The position numbers and the translations under genes were made by a program. This document shows, piece after piece, positions 11,503 through 12,332 of a stretch of 12,332 nucleotides of DNA (positions within the stretch are counted from its first letter, which is position 1; the number at the start of each line of letters is the position of its first letter). The stretch spans positions 1 through 12,332 of the forward strand of contig JAGLSJ010000012.1 of assembly GCA_023270095.1 (NCBI GenBank), read 5' to 3'. Source of the DNA: Minisyncoccota bacterium (GTDB lineage Bacteria; Patescibacteriota; Minisyncoccia; JAHIHE01; JAGLIN01). Under the pieces are notes generated by a model. It saw only the letters and a list, made by a program, of their open reading frames with translations. It searched no databases and had not been told where the DNA came from.

Positions 11503-12332
11503 TTATTTTTCTTTTAATTCTTGTTCTGCCTGAGAGAGCGAGCTGATGATATTTTCGATATTTCCTTCGAGAATATTATAAATTTCGTGCCAACTTTTTT
11601 TGATTCTGTGGTCGGTAATTCGGTCTTGTGGGAAGTTGTAAGTTCGGATTTTTTCGCTTCGATCTCCAGTTCCAATTTGACTTTTTCGTGCGCCAGATTC
11701 TTCTTTTTCTCTTTTTTCTTCTTCAATTGCCACGAGTCTAGAACGCAATATTTGCATTGCTTTTGTTTTGTTTTTGAGTTGTGATTTTTCGTCTTGGCAA
11801 GAGACAACTAATCCACTTGGAGCATGGGTAATTCTGATGGCAGAGTCGGTAGTGTTAACGCTTTGTCCTCCAGGTCCAGATGATCGAAATACATCAACTT
11901 TTATATCTTCGTTTTTGATTACTAAATCTGTTTCTTCTGCTTGAGGCAGTACGACAACGGTGACAGTTGAAGTGTGAACCCTGCCTTGTTTTTCGGTTTC
12001 AGGAATTCTTTGTACGCGATGGACTCCACTTTCAAATTTCATCTTTGAATAGACATCTTGTCCGTTAATTTCAAAAATAATTTCCTTGAATCCACCAACC
12101 GAACTTCTGTTCGAACTCAAAATCACCGTTTTCCAATCACTTTGTTTTTCCACAAATTTTGCATACATCCGAAAAAGTTCACTGGCAAATAGTCCAGCTT
12201 CATCTCCTCCAGCCCCAGCTCTGATTTCAACAATGACATCTTTTTCGTCTTTTGGGTCTTTAGGAATTGTTAAAAATTTGATTTCTTCTTTTATTTCTAT
12301 AATCTTTTTTTCTAAGGATTCGTTTTCTTCAG
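11503..12332 (-). CDS. prfA: Peptide chain release factor 1, 5' end cut by window
   Basis: RF1 releases the finished peptide at UAA and UAG codons. The frame is open to the right edge. Translating 12169-12330 upstream of the first internal Met gives ...IRAGAGGDEAGLFASELFR, joining MYAKFVE, which is the conserved RF1 domain 2 entry. The codon-recognition tripeptide is PET (11995-12003) in VQRIPETEKQGRVHTST, the RF1-type P-x-T rather than RF2's SPF. The catalytic GGQ is at 11863-11871 within SSGPGGQSVNTTDSAIRITH. GDRSEKIRTYNFPQDRITDH is the conserved C-terminal segment. About 275 residues are visible; some 85 N-terminal residues lie outside. The Met at 12168 is internal, not the start. Finding RF1 fits with UAG and UAA being used as stops here (uvrA ends in TAG). 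The gene converges on uvrA. Confidence 0.97.
   Translation of the reverse strand, partial: EENESLEKKIIEIKEEIKFLTIPKDPKDEKDVIVEIRAGAGGDEAGLFASELFRMYAKFVEKQSDWKTVILSSNRSSVGGFKEIIFEINGQDVYSKMKFESGVHRVQRIPETEKQGRVHTSTVTVVVLPQAEETDLVIKNEDIKVDVFRSSGPGGQSVNTTDSAIRITHAPSGLVVSCQDEKSQLKNKTKAMQILRSRLVAIEEEKREKEESGARKSQIGTGDRSEKIRTYNFPQDRITDHRIKKSWHEIYNILEGNIENIISSLSQAEQELKEK

Noticed and set aside
12166..12168. ATG at 12168 (minus) as the prfA start
   Set aside because: The frame continues to the window edge and encodes the conserved RAGAGGDEAGLFASELFR immediately upstream.

Overview
The window is AT-rich (roughly 30% G+C by eye). It carries ordinary bacterial housekeeping genes in short, mostly single-gene transcription units. 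Four things suggest, but do not prove, a Candidate Phyla Radiation (Patescibacteria/Parcubacteria-type) genome: small gene units, mostly absent Shine-Dalgarno sequences, a release factor with a GPGGQSVNTTDS motif, and lineage-type hypothetical membrane and secreted proteins. UGA acts as a stop (for example at the end of the CvpA-CAP gene), so the standard bacterial code applies.

Layout. 2-832 is the 3' part of uppP (undecaprenyl diphosphate recycling). 892-1242 is a small two-helix membrane protein with its own promoter, strong ribosome site and terminator. 1243-1703 has no gene; it holds TGTCAT...ATGACA dispersed repeats and a bidirectional terminator. 1704-2675 (minus) is a cytosolic ClpP-fold serine protease of the SDH family. 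2676-3415 has no large gene but contains an apparently complete minus-strand transcription unit: promoter, folded leader, two mini-ORFs with strong ribosome sites, and a long terminator. 3416-5029 is a Na/phosphate cotransporter with a PhoU-like tail. 5120-6091 is a CvpA-CAP fusion, followed by a 42-residue basic ORF. 6318-7088 is an exported Gln/Asn-rich coiled-coil protein and 7238-7666 a three-helix membrane protein. 7771-8115 is a small alpha/beta protein that may be tautomerase-like. 8235-8340 is another dispersed repeat, lying between the likely uvrA promoter and uvrA (8373-11186). 11187-11502 holds a candidate minus-strand small RNA with C-rich loops, whose complement is a G-quadruplex motif. 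11503-12332 (minus) is prfA, cut by the window edge.

How it fits together. Several products act at the envelope: lipid-carrier recycling, phosphate import, the CvpA-CAP protein and the exported coiled-coil protein. UvrA (DNA repair) and RF1 (translation termination) are core functions. The most unusual signal is a contrast in expression style. Most genes here have no recognisable ribosome site. Two small genes and the orphan minus-strand unit instead have AGGAGG-type sites. These units, together with the candidate RNA beside prfA, share TTGACA promoters and compact hairpin terminators. They may be recently acquired cassettes or belong to a distinct regulatory class; this is inference.
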